DNA of 46,406 nucleotides from a virus. The position numbers and the translations under genes were made by a program. Position 1 is the first letter of the stretch, and the number at the start of each line of letters is the position of its first letter. Positions 17,992-24,274 of the stretch are shown piece after piece. The stretch covers positions 1 through 46,406 of IMG/VR virus record IMGVR_UViG_3300030098_004171. The stretch is one strand, 5' to 3'. Under the pieces are notes generated by a model. That model was not told where the DNA came from, made no database searches, and was given only the letters and a program-made list of their open reading frames with translations.

Positions 17992-18009
17992 CAAATTGTT
18001 AACAATTTG
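17992..18009. promoter_or_regulatory. 18-bp perfect palindrome, candidate operator or recombination core
   Basis: The sequence CAAATTGTTAACAATTTG is a perfect inverted repeat. It sits in the gap between two small minus-strand genes and between the tRNA and the integrase, where an operator or a recombinase core-type site would be expected. Confidence 0.4.
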
Positions 18010-18020
18010 ACATTCATAAA

Positions 18021-18269
18021 TTAGAATTTACCAATGCTTTTCTCAATTTTCTCGATTTCAGCTTTCAAATCTTCGGTTTGCTTTAGGACTTGGAGTAGTT
18101 GGGAATCATCGATCTCATTTCGATGACGGATCACTCGTCCAAGATGTTCGCTGATCGCCTCAATTACGATTTGAGTCGGTTTGACGTTGCGGATGTTTGC
18201 TTCAGCGACCACATGATTCCACATTCGATCTTCTAAGCGAAAGGTGCGGCTAGTTTTTTTGTCAGACAT
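18021..18269 (-). CDS. Ribbon-helix-helix-like DNA-binding protein
   Basis: Protein of 82 residues starting MSDKKTSRTFRLEDRMW. The beginning fits a ribbon-helix-helix fold: a short strand (SRTFRLED) followed by two helices (NHVVAEANIRN, PTQIVIEAISEHLGRV). The C-terminus LLQVLKQTEDLKAEIEKIEKS is a coiled coil for dimer formation. The frame remains open upstream to 18386, giving 121 residues, but the extra part does not look like part of the domain. A role as a regulator of integration or lysogeny is inferred from position. No good Shine-Dalgarno decides between the starts. Confidence 0.55.
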   Translation of the reverse strand: MSDKKTSRTFRLEDRMWNHVVAEANIRNVKPTQIVIEAISEHLGRVIRHRNEIDDSQLLQVLKQTEDLKAEIEKIEKSIGKF

Positions 18270-18409
18270 AATAATTTTGTAAGTTTCATTGCCGATCTTA
18301 ATATTTGCGGTAATTAGATAATTAGTATTTAACGCAAGTAATCGGCCCGGTCTTGCTACCATGTCTTGCGGCATGAAGAAACGCATAAGTTATGTTTTTT
18401 ACCATAAAT

Positions 18410-18433
18410 AATTTGCACAAATTTTGCACACGC
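18410..18433. repeat. 24-bp direct repeat, copy 1 (TTTGCACA motif)
   Basis: Identical to 18697-18720. Contains TTTGCACA and a second TTTGCACAC in the same orientation about ten bases, roughly one helical turn, later, as expected for a protein binding site. Confidence 0.7.
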
Positions 18434-18696
18434 CAAAAATTAACTACACTTTACCCCTATTTTTATTGGGTTTTATGATTGGTGCGTTACGGACTGTAAA
18501 TCTGCTCCTTTTGCTATTTTCTCAATAAATCTTCACTTTTCATTTTTCTCCCTTTTTCCTAATAAATTTGCACATTCTGGTGTGGTTTTTTGCGTTTATT
18601 AACCGTTTATTAGCAAACGGAGAAGATTATTAGTTTGCGCAAATCCCAAAATCATGGTCTTAATTGCGGCGGTTTACGGCGGGTTATACCCGTGAA

Positions 18697-18720
18697 AATT
18701 TGCACAAATTTTGCACACGC
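18697..18720. repeat. 24-bp direct repeat, copy 2, abutting integrase start
   Basis: Identical to 18410-18433. It ends five bases before the integrase ATG and occupies the place where a Shine-Dalgarno would be, so a bound protein could block transcription or translation initiation. Confidence 0.7.
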
Positions 18721-18725
18721 TTTTT

Positions 18726-19958
18726 ATGACCAAATACAACAAAAACAAATCCTTCAAATACAAAGGTATTACTATTCCACTACAAGATCGTAAGGGAACT
18801 TATTCGATTAACAAGATGATCGAGGGGGAACATATCCGTCAATCGCTTGGCACATCGGATTTTGAGACTGCAAAGCAGTTGGCGATGAAGCTGATCCAAG
18901 CCCGGTTGAATCCGGATGGTGTGCAGGACGCGCCGATAAAGCGGAAACGGCGAGAACCGACAACTGCAACTTTCCAAGAGGTTTGGGATTGCCTTGTTAA
19001 CGCCGAATCTCTCGATTGGAGTAAAGATACCAAGCGTGCCTACTACACGAATGTTCGCGGGATAATTCATTATTCAACTGGACTCGATTACGATGAGTGC
19101 TTTAAGCAACGACTTTCAATAATGACGAAGAAATCTTTTTTTGTTAACGCGCAGGACAACATACTGCGCGGCGTGACGGACAAGCTGGAACGTGATTCTA
19201 AAAAGGAATCGATGAACTCGATGTTGACGGGCCTACGGTCTTGGTTCGGTAAGAAGGTCATGGCCAAGGGTATCCTCGATGATTTGGTGCTGCCCGATCT
19301 GACGGTGCTGCGCTCGATCCCTAAACTTCCTGTGTTCAAAAAAGACACTTACACAATGCCCGATCACAAACTGATGAAGGACATTGTGAGCAGATTGCCT
19401 GAGTTGCTTGAAACGTATCCCCGCGCTTGGGTTGCGTTCCACACAACAATGGATACGGGTTTGCGTAAGCAGGAGGTTAAAGATCGTAAATTTGGTGATT
19501 TTATTGAAGGTGAAGATGGTAATTGTTTTCTTCGATGTGGTCACACAATCGATCATATCAATAAGGGAAAGAAGGAGCGGTTGATTCCTGTTTCTCCCAC
19601 ATTAAAAACTAAAATTCAGCAAGTTCATTTGTCGAACGGTTGGCCATGTACTGATGATGATTATATTTTACCGATCGGGAAACGTGGTGGCAAAAACACA
19701 ACCAATTTTAACGACGACGAACAGGGCGAACGCGGTTTCCGTAGGTTGGCTCAATTTATGAAAGAATGCGGTTGGACGCGGAAGCAGAAGGCACATGAAT
19801 TGCGTAAGATTTACGCTTCATGGGCGTGTCGTGAGCATGGGGTGTATGCGGTTAAAGAGGCAATGGGGCATAGTAATCTATCCACGACTGAGCGTTATGC
19901 TGAAAAGCCACGGGTGGGTGTTACGGAGGTTGGCTTGCAATACGTTCAATCAGCTTAA
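18726..19958 (+). CDS. int: Tyrosine-type site-specific integrase
   Basis: Protein of 410 residues. ATG 18726 (MTKYNKNKSFKYKG) is used; an earlier TTG at 18711 lies inside the direct repeat. The N-terminal region resembles arm/core-binding domains (GEHIRQSLGTSDFETAKQLA). The catalytic set is visible: Arg247 in DTGLRKQE, a Lys in KKERLIPV, His357 and Arg360 in HELRK, His382 in GHSN, and the nucleophile Tyr391 in TTERYAE. The protein would recombine attP with the bacterial attB to integrate and, with an excisionase, excise the phage. Direct repeats upstream may be its own binding sites, which would allow autoregulation. A strong bidirectional terminator follows. Confidence 0.93.
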   Translation: MTKYNKNKSFKYKGITIPLQDRKGTYSINKMIEGEHIRQSLGTSDFETAKQLAMKLIQARLNPDGVQDAPIKRKRREPTTATFQEVWDCLVNAESLDWSKDTKRAYYTNVRGIIHYSTGLDYDECFKQRLSIMTKKSFFVNAQDNILRGVTDKLERDSKKESMNSMLTGLRSWFGKKVMAKGILDDLVLPDLTVLRSIPKLPVFKKDTYTMPDHKLMKDIVSRLPELLETYPRAWVAFHTTMDTGLRKQEVKDRKFGDFIEGEDGNCFLRCGHTIDHINKGKKERLIPVSPTLKTKIQQVHLSNGWPCTDDDYILPIGKRGGKNTTNFNDDEQGERGFRRLAQFMKECGWTRKQKAHELRKIYASWACREHGVYAVKEAMGHSNLSTTERYAEKPRVGVTEVGLQYVQSA

Positions 19959-19992
19959 ATCCGCTGGGGTGTTACCCTTCGGACAAAATAAA

Positions 19993-20028
19993 AAGCCCTC
20001 AGAAGTGAATCTGAGGGCTTGTTTTTTT
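19993..20028. terminator. Bidirectional intrinsic terminator
   Basis: An 11-bp perfect stem AAGCCCTCAGA / TCTGAGGGCTT with loop AGTGAA (20004-20009), followed by G and seven T on the plus strand. The upstream A-rich run acts as the T-tract on the other strand. It separates the integrase from the converging minus-strand operon. Confidence 0.92.
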
Positions 20029-20045
20029 ATGATTTCGGAGAATTG

Positions 20046-20300
20046 CTAGTTTTTCGCGGCTTTCCTGTTTTCGTGCGCATCAATCACATTATTCATACCC
20101 ACTTCAAACATATTGCGCATTGTTTTTAATCCTACATCTTTACCAAGTGCATTTATCGCGTGCTGCAATCCAATCATCATAATAATCATAATGATTTGTT
20201 GCTCTTTAATTTTAAGATCGCTAACAGTTGCATCAAGTAATTCTGAGATTGCGACAAAATCTCCAAATTTAAGATCATCGAATATGTGTTCTTCTTCCAT
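20046..20300 (-). CDS. Small hypothetical protein with hydrophobic segment
   Basis: An 84-residue protein, last gene of the minus-strand operon. It begins with an acidic stretch (MEEEHIFDDLKFGDF) and has a hydrophobic run QQIIMIIMMIGLQHAINALG at about 34-53, which may be a buried helix or a weak membrane segment. The next gene upstream ends directly next to its start. It is not recognised. A membrane-associated exclusion factor would fit a lysogen-expressed operon, but that is speculation. Confidence 0.5.
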   Translation of the reverse strand: MEEEHIFDDLKFGDFVAISELLDATVSDLKIKEQQIIMIIMMIGLQHAINALGKDVGLKTMRNMFEVGMNNVIDAHENRKAAKN

Positions 20301-20513
20301 TTATTCCCTTACTGTTGACAGTTCGTAAACTTCGCCGCTCTCACATTCTTCAACTAAATACTTAACGACTGCTTCCCAAGTAGGGAACTTGTTACCGTCA
20401 TCATCGTAATTATCGAGGAACTCTTCCTCCATGTATTTTGAGTTAACAATAAATGAACAGGCAGTTTTTAAGTTGCCGATGCATTGTGTTTTTCCTGCGT
20501 AATAATCACTCAT
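20301..20513 (-). CDS. Small hypothetical protein
   Basis: A 70-residue acidic protein with aromatic residues (MSDYYAGKTQCIGNL, FPTWEAVVKYLVEECESGEVYEL). The second half resembles the small helical folds of phage-encoded hypothetical proteins that have a W-x-x-V-V-x-Y-L-V pattern. It overlaps the upstream gene by eight bases, so it is co-translated in the minus-strand operon. No function can be given. Confidence 0.5.
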   Translation of the reverse strand: MSDYYAGKTQCIGNLKTACSFIVNSKYMEEEFLDNYDDDGNKFPTWEAVVKYLVEECESGEVYELSTVRE

Positions 20514-20937
20514 AAGTATTTAAAATATGTTCCCACTTCGTGAGCATTGTTTCGGAAATTTTAAACTTAAAATAATCTAATTTGTATCGCGGCTCGGACA
20601 CTTTAAATACATCGAGGATGGTCGCGCATTGATTCACAATATCATACGCTTTGCCTGTCAATGTAATGTCTAAACCATGCAATGAATCATTACCGCGTGA
20701 TCTGCTAACATGATCCAGCCTTGGAACGTATTCGTCTTCGATTACTTCCATCATATTGCATGATGCGACTACTTCTATATCGTCACCTCCAAAATCGCAT
20801 AGGCACGTTATCACGGCCAAGCAATCGAGCTTCCCTTCACGAAGTAAAATGCGGCTTACTAATTCATCCAAATCACTAGCCCCAATTTGGGGCTGGTGAA
20901 ATGAATTGTCCGTTAAATGTAATGTGGAAATTTCCAT
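20506..20937 (-). CDS. Hypothetical protein
   Basis: Protein of 143 residues in the minus-strand operon. It is acidic with several cysteines (LDCLAVITCLCDFGGDDIEV). Predicted alternating strands and helices suggest a single compact domain. It lies one base after the 193-residue gene. No known domain is recognised. Confidence 0.5.
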   Translation of the reverse strand: MEISTLHLTDNSFHQPQIGASDLDELVSRILLREGKLDCLAVITCLCDFGGDDIEVVASCNMMEVIEDEYVPRLDHVSRSRGNDSLHGLDITLTGKAYDIVNQCATILDVFKVSEPRYKLDYFKFKISETMLTKWEHILNTYE

Positions 20938-20938
20938 A

Positions 20939-21520
20939 TCAATCGTGTGGGTCGGTGGTTATGTCCGTGCGTGGATTTTTTAGTTTTGGCGCGGCCAAGT
21001 CTAAACTATCGCAAATGATAAGATGGTCGTAATCCCAGCCACGATCGGAGTCTAATGTGTGGTTGCATTGGAATAATGCGATGCTCCAATCGAGTCTCCC
21101 GTCCGTCCAGCGTTCGTTATCCGATGCGATCTCGATCTCGTAGTAAGTCTCGCCGGGATCGAGGTGCTGAAATGAATTAACTGCGAACCTAAACCTATGG
21201 CCATCCATGCCGTTTGTTATGCCTAGCTCGTCCAAAATTTGGGTGCTGCCGTCTTTGATGGTGTGAAAAGATTCAAACCAATCCTCGATGTGCAACCTGA
21301 CATTATCGAGCGATGGCTCAATGCCTTCCGAGTGAATTGTTGCGTGAAGATAATCAGCGATAAATCCGTAGGTCATGGTTGCAACATCCAAAGCTAATAG
21401 GTTGCTCATAAATGGGGTCTGCGGTAGATACCCATCTAATTTTTTTGCCGCCGCTTTTTCGTATTTTTCAGCGAGCATTTTGGATTGCTTATGGTGCAAG
21501 GTGAATCTAGGCATTTGCAT
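20939..21520 (-). CDS. Hypothetical protein, largest of the minus-strand operon
   Basis: Protein of 193 residues. The N-terminus is basic and helical (TLHHKQSKMLAEKYEKAAAKK). The middle has acidic and aromatic positions (HIEDWFESFHTIKDG), and the C-terminal part is rich in His, Asp and Trp (DGRLDWSIALFQCNH, RGWDYDHLIICDSLDL). Clustered His/Asp could bind a metal, but no nuclease signature is clear. It overlaps the upstream gene by 14 bases. Divergent expression from the lytic operon suggests a lysogeny-phase product. Confidence 0.5.
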   Translation of the reverse strand: MQMPRFTLHHKQSKMLAEKYEKAAAKKLDGYLPQTPFMSNLLALDVATMTYGFIADYLHATIHSEGIEPSLDNVRLHIEDWFESFHTIKDGSTQILDELGITNGMDGHRFRFAVNSFQHLDPGETYYEIEIASDNERWTDGRLDWSIALFQCNHTLDSDRGWDYDHLIICDSLDLAAPKLKNPRTDITTDPHD

Positions 21521-21704
21521 CCTCCCATAGTTGAATCACGGATTGTAGGTGGCGTTGTAACCCCATAGGAATGAAACGATCGCACAAGCGACGCTGTGCA
21601 TAGGTTGCAGCACCTTTAAGCTTCGTTCGATCCGGTTGGGACAGGGAAAGGCCGCGATCCAATATGGATCGAATCGCGGATTTTTTTTCGGCTGAAATAT
21701 ACAT
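21507..21704 (-). CDS. Small hypothetical basic protein
   Basis: A 65-residue basic protein (MYISAEKKSAIRSILDRGLSL). It is helical throughout with an Arg-rich central part (YAQRRLCDRF), which may contact nucleic acid. It overlaps both neighbours, sharing one base with the upstream zinc-ribbon gene. The family is not recognised. Confidence 0.5.
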   Translation of the reverse strand: MYISAEKKSAIRSILDRGLSLSQPDRTKLKGAATYAQRRLCDRFIPMGLQRHLQSVIQLWEDANA

Positions 21705-21889
21705 TACGCCAACCTCCTTGGTTCGTGGATCGGTTCAATTACTCCGGCAGTAGCTTGGGAGCAGTCGTCGCAAAGCACTTGAAGCGGCATCATTGATCCC
21801 GGTATGTCGGCCGGTGGAATTACGACTTTCGAGCCGCAGCCATAACAAGCCTCGCGCTTGGTTAGTTTTGTGGTTTTATTAATTTTCAT
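21704..21889 (-). CDS. Small zinc-ribbon protein
   Basis: A 61-residue protein starting MKINKTTKLTKREACYGCG. Two CxxC pairs (CYGC and CDDC) separated by about 25 residues form a zinc ribbon. A frame extension to a TTG at 21901 is possible but unlikely. It is the first gene of the minus-strand operon. Its start lies three bases from the GCAAGACA palindrome, so a bound regulator would block this operon directly. Such ribbons often act in nucleic-acid binding or as adaptors; the specific role is unknown. Confidence 0.55.
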   Translation of the reverse strand: MKINKTTKLTKREACYGCGSKVVIPPADIPGSMMPLQVLCDDCSQATAGVIEPIHEPRRLA

Positions 21890-21892
21890 AAT

Positions 21893-21911
21893 GCAAGACA
21901 ATGTGTCTTGC
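21893..21911. promoter_or_regulatory. Operator palindrome GCAAGACA-ATG-TGTCTTGC
   Basis: Two perfect 8-bp arms with a 3-base spacer, located in the gap between divergent operons, adjacent to the start of the minus-strand zinc-ribbon gene. Single arms recur at 21942-21949 and 22029-22036 in the same gap. This is the pattern of a phage immunity operator region. Confidence 0.65.
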
Positions 21912-21941
21912 GGTCGCGATTACATGATGCCCGACAACGAT

Positions 21942-21949
21942 GCAAGACA
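21942..21949 (+). promoter_or_regulatory. Operator half-site GCAAGACA
   Basis: Exact copy of one arm of the palindrome at 21893-21911, in the divergent control region. The second arm is not preserved. Confidence 0.45.
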
Positions 21950-22028
21950 ATTCGGCAATCTTTTTTATTTTTTTTGGGAGGATAATTACGGTGGATTGCG
22001 GCGTTGAATGCTCAAATGTAATCAAAAA

Positions 22029-22036
22029 TGTCTTGC
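22029..22036 (-). promoter_or_regulatory. Operator half-site (inverted) TGTCTTGC
   Basis: Exact copy of the palindrome arm in the opposite orientation, 39 bases before the ATG at 22075. It would place a regulator at or near the promoter of the plus-strand operon. Confidence 0.45.
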
Positions 22037-22074
22037 GCCTTTTTTTTCGTTTTGGGACATTCCCGGCCAGTAAT

Positions 22075-22272
22075 ATGGCAAGGCCAACTAACCACATCGA
22101 TCGAAGATTTTATCCGGTGAAAGAGATCGCTGATCTTTTGAACATGGACGTTAAATGGGTTCGGGAGCGGATCAATAGCGGAGACTTCCTAGCCTTCAAG
22201 CGTGGCACGAAGTTTCGCGTGTCCGGAGCCAGCGTGAATCGCTGGATCGACAAGCACCTCGTTGCCGCCTGA
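22075..22272 (+). CDS. Excisionase-type helix-turn-helix protein
   Basis: A 65-residue protein with the winged HTH pattern of excisionase/MerR-like regulators: RRFYPVKEIADLLNMDVKWVRERINSG then LAFKRGTKFRVSGASVNRWID. It could serve as Xis, directing excision with the integrase, or as a Cro-like switch protein. It is the first gene of the plus-strand early operon and faces the minus-strand operon across the operator region. A GTG at 21991 in the same frame has a well-placed GGGAGG nine bases upstream and would give 93 residues; the ATG fits family length better. Which start is used is open. Confidence 0.7.
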   Translation: MARPTNHIDRRFYPVKEIADLLNMDVKWVRERINSGDFLAFKRGTKFRVSGASVNRWIDKHLVAA

Positions 22273-22307
22273 GAGATAGAGCAGGGATAAAAGAAAGGAG
22301 CAGTTGA

Positions 22308-22625
22308 ATGGGTCAGATCACGGGCGAAAATTTGGCAAATAAGCGTGGGCAGCGGAGTATTGATCCGCTAATCATGCCCGAAAACACTAACAAATACGGC
22401 AATTTGTGCAATTTGTGCAAATTATGTGCAAATTTGGCGGCGATCCATCAACAAATGCGAGCCGCGCTGCCGAAGCTCCGCTGCTTTCTTAATTGGTGGG
22501 GGAGGGGGTCGCGCAGTTTTCGCTGCGCGGGGTGTATTGATGGATTACGCCTCACAGAAAATATCGTAAATGCGGCTTTAGCCTCGGTTCGTTCTCACCA
22601 AGCCCTGTCCCTCACAGGCTCATAG
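22308..22625 (+). CDS. Hypothetical early protein
   Basis: Protein of 105 residues with a strong AAAGGAG seven bases before the ATG. The middle part (GNLCNLCKLCANLAA) is produced by a run of TTTGTGCA-type DNA repeats at 22401-22434, so coding and binding-site functions overlap. The end of the frame includes a GC-rich hairpin at 22510-22529 and looks less like ordinary coding sequence. No family is recognised. A shorter product or a non-coding regulatory stretch cannot be ruled out. Confidence 0.42.
   Translation: MGQITGENLANKRGQRSIDPLIMPENTNKYGNLCNLCKLCANLAAIHQQMRAALPKLRCFLNWWGRGSRSFRCAGCIDGLRLTENIVNAALASVRSHQALSLTGS
22401..22434. repeat. Iterated TTTGTGCA motif (inverse of TTTGCACA)
   Basis: Three direct copies of ATTTGTGCAA-like sequence (the third is ATTATGTGCAA). 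They are the reverse complement of the motif repeated upstream of the integrase, suggesting the same protein binds both loci. Confidence 0.55.
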
Positions 22626-22630
22626 TAATA

Positions 22631-22774
22631 ATGGTTCTTAAAAAAATAAAAAAACGGGCCGGGGTAATTTTGGAATTACGGGGTAAAGATTCCTTATTAA
22701 GACAGGGCATTAACGGGGAGGAGTGGTTTCCCTCGGTCATTGATCGCCCCGTAGTTCCTTTTAAATCTCTATGA
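22631..22774 (+). CDS. 47-residue small protein
   Basis: A short frame starting MVLKKIKKRAGVILELRG and ending PFKSL. Its TGA overlaps the next gene's ATG as ATGA, the same coupling used by many genes here, and the frame codes a balanced sequence (GINGEEWFPSVIDRP). The N-terminus is basic. No Shine-Dalgarno is evident. A small inverted repeat GTAATT-TTGG-AATTAC (22664-22679) lies inside. The function is unknown. Confidence 0.5.
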   Translation: MVLKKIKKRAGVILELRGKDSLLRQGINGEEWFPSVIDRPVVPFKSL

Positions 22775-23013
22775 ATAATCGCAATGAAATACAGCTTTTA
22801 GCTCAAGAGATTAAAAGAATTAAAAGTAATTACGCTCATCTTGCTGGAGGGTACAAATCTGATTATGAGGCAAAAAGCATAGTCAAAGAGCTTTTAAAGC
22901 AAATAAAGAATTTAGATAAAGATAATTACAGAGTTGTTCATGTGAATGAAGATACGGGTTTTGGAAGGAAAATGATTCCACTCCCTATTGGCACACACGT
23001 TCGTAAATCGTGA
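22771..23013 (+). CDS. Small hypothetical early protein
   Basis: An 80-residue protein, helical and charged (LLAQEIKRIKSNYAHLAGG, AKSIVKELLKQIKNLDKDN) with a beta-like C-terminus ending in IPLPIGTHVRKS. It is coupled to the preceding 47-residue gene by ATGA. It is probably part of the early regulatory and replication operon. No family is recognised. Confidence 0.55.
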   Translation: MNNRNEIQLLAQEIKRIKSNYAHLAGGYKSDYEAKSIVKELLKQIKNLDKDNYRVVHVNEDTGFGRKMIPLPIGTHVRKS

Positions 23014-23032
23014 CCAGATAGTTAATAATTTT

Positions 23033-23479
23033 ATGAAAGAAATCCTAGAATCTGATTTAGCGAAAAAAATAGGCGTTTCTAGGTCTGTCATTAAAGGACA
23101 CCGAAATCGCCTGCTAAAGCACGGTGAGCATTGGCAAAAAAAAGGCCGCGCCAACGTGTATTCAGAGGAAGGTGCCAGTTTGATTATGGAAGCGGCAGGG
23201 GTGCCTACCCCTCCGGATGAAATAAAAGCCATTGTGGACGATTCTGAGGCCAAAAAAGCCGATGAAGAAACACTTACCTACGTCCACGCAAAATACGCAA
23301 ATACAAGAGTCATCAAGGCCCGCCGTGATAGCGGGGAAATCGTTATTGTCAGAGTTAAAACATCTGAAAATTTCCGTCCAGCGGATCATCAAGGGAATCC
23401 AATGACTTTCCCTGCTCGATGTGAAGGAGGCGTGTGGACAATTACACGCCCGTTACCCCGCTGGGCGGGTAGATGGTGA
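23033..23479 (+). CDS. HTH-containing early protein
   Basis: Protein of 148 residues from ATG 23033; a TTG at 22988 would overlap the previous gene. The N-terminus has a helix-turn-helix, ESDLAKKIGVSRSVIKGHRNRL, followed by a wing-like GEHWQKKGRANVYSEEG. The C-terminal half (YANTRVIKARRDSGEIVIVRVK) is beta-rich. A DNA-binding regulator or replication accessory protein next to the initiator gene is likely. It overlaps the following gene by seven bases. Confidence 0.6.
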   Translation: MKEILESDLAKKIGVSRSVIKGHRNRLLKHGEHWQKKGRANVYSEEGASLIMEAAGVPTPPDEIKAIVDDSEAKKADEETLTYVHAKYANTRVIKARRDSGEIVIVRVKTSENFRPADHQGNPMTFPARCEGGVWTITRPLPRWAGRW

Positions 23480-23718
23480 AAAAAGAGTGGAGAAAAACAT
23501 CCTTAAAAGCACTCGACAGGCTGATTTATCGCCAAAAGAAGAAACTTCGTTGGCGATGGGCAAAAGTCAGTCAGGATCGCAAGGTGAAAGTTCACCTAGT
23601 CGATCCGCAGGGGCGTTTATGGGAGTTCAAGTTGCAGGGCGGTGCTTATGTTCGACCGGCTTGGCTACAAGATGAGCCTAAAGCTGGAAAAAGAAGCGTT
23701 TGCGCTGCTGTTGGATGA
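23473..23718 (+). CDS. Small basic early protein
   Basis: An 81-residue, highly basic protein (KKEWRKTSLKALDRLIYRQKK, LRWRWAKVSQDRKVKV) with a beta-hairpin-like centre (VKVHLVDPQGRLWEFKLQGG). It overlaps the initiator gene by about 70 bases in another frame. It may bind nucleic acid. The family is not recognised. Confidence 0.55.
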   Translation: MVKKEWRKTSLKALDRLIYRQKKKLRWRWAKVSQDRKVKVHLVDPQGRLWEFKLQGGAYVRPAWLQDEPKAGKRSVCAAVG

Positions 23719-24274
23719 TCCAATAGCCAAACTGTTACTTGTGGCAATGTGCCACCTTTCCGCGCAAGGAGAGGTGTACGCTAGTCGTTTGACCTTACGA
23801 CGAATGACCGGAATGAACGACAGAGCGATCAGCCGTAAAAGAAATTTACTTATAGAAAAGCAGATACTTAAAAAAATTGGACGCGATCATTATTTTATAA
23901 ATTTAGACAAGGACACGGAGCCTGTTGAAAAGGACACCATGTCCATTGAAAAGGACACCATGTCCATTCAAAAGGACACCATGTCCATTCAAAAGGACAC
24001 CATGTCCATTGAAAAGGACACCATGTCCTTTCCCCTATATAAGAACGGAACTAACGGAATTAACGGGGAAACCGATATACTCCCAATACCTGTTTTGGTT
24101 TCCCAGTTAAACCAAATGTTTCACCGGAAAAAGCAACATCCCGGCAATCCAGATTTACCAGATGCAGTAGACCGAGATCACCCTGACAGGCAGGAGTTCT
24201 GGAAGTTGTGCAAACTAGAAAAATCTATGCAGGCCGCATTGGATGAACGAATGCAGCAGGCAACACAAAAATGA
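23648..24274 (+). CDS. Replication initiator with internal iterons (lambda O-like arrangement)
   Basis: Protein of 208 residues; ATG 23672 is an alternative start. Residues about 25-85 look like a winged HTH (RLTLRRMTGMNDRAISRKRNLLIEKQILKKIG). Residues 93-127 are five heptads of KDTMSIE/Q type, encoded by a 21-bp DNA repeat with the palindrome GGACACCATGTCC. The C-terminus is helical and charged. The next gene, overlapping by ATGA, is a DnaB-type helicase. In lambda, protein O binds iterons inside its own gene and recruits the helicase; the same logic is proposed here. The repeat-encoded linker may have no structural role beyond carrying the DNA sites. Confidence 0.7.
   Translation: MFDRLGYKMSLKLEKEAFALLLDDPIAKLLLVAMCHLSAQGEVYASRLTLRRMTGMNDRAISRKRNLLIEKQILKKIGRDHYFINLDKDTEPVEKDTMSIEKDTMSIQKDTMSIQKDTMSIEKDTMSFPLYKNGTNGINGETDILPIPVLVSQLNQMFHRKKQHPGNPDLPDAVDRDHPDRQEFWKLCKLEKSMQAALDERMQQATQK
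23932..24028. repeat. Five 21-bp iterons, candidate replication origin
   Basis: GGACACCATGTCC starts at 23932, 23953, 23974, 23995 and 24016, exactly 21 bases apart (two helical turns), so all sites face the same side. Each has arms GGACA/TGTCC around CCA. The sequence following, from 24029, includes an AT-rich CCCCTATATAAG stretch that may serve for melting. Confidence 0.75.

Larger units (their letters stand above)
18387..18725. promoter_or_regulatory. Integrase upstream region with repeats; no gene
   Basis: About 340 bases without a supported gene. It holds two copies of a 24-bp direct repeat (18410-18433 and 18697-18720), each containing TTTGCACA followed by a second TTTGCACAC-like half, and one more single TTTGCACA at 18567-18574. 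It also has small dyads: CCGTTT-6-AAACGG (18603-18620) and CGGGT-TAT-ACCCG (18680-18692). The second repeat ends five bases before the integrase ATG. Arm-type integrase sites or repressor operators are the likely meaning. An attP core may lie here or at the tRNA 3' end. Confidence 0.5.

Noticed and set aside
18270-18386. N-terminal extension of the ribbon-helix-helix protein
   Set aside because: The extension does not match the fold and the region contains a GCAAGACA arm (18362-18369); the internal start is preferred.
22510-22529. GC hairpin in the early region considered as a terminator
   Set aside because: The stem CGCGCAG/CTGCGCG is clear but is followed by GGGTG rather than a T-run.
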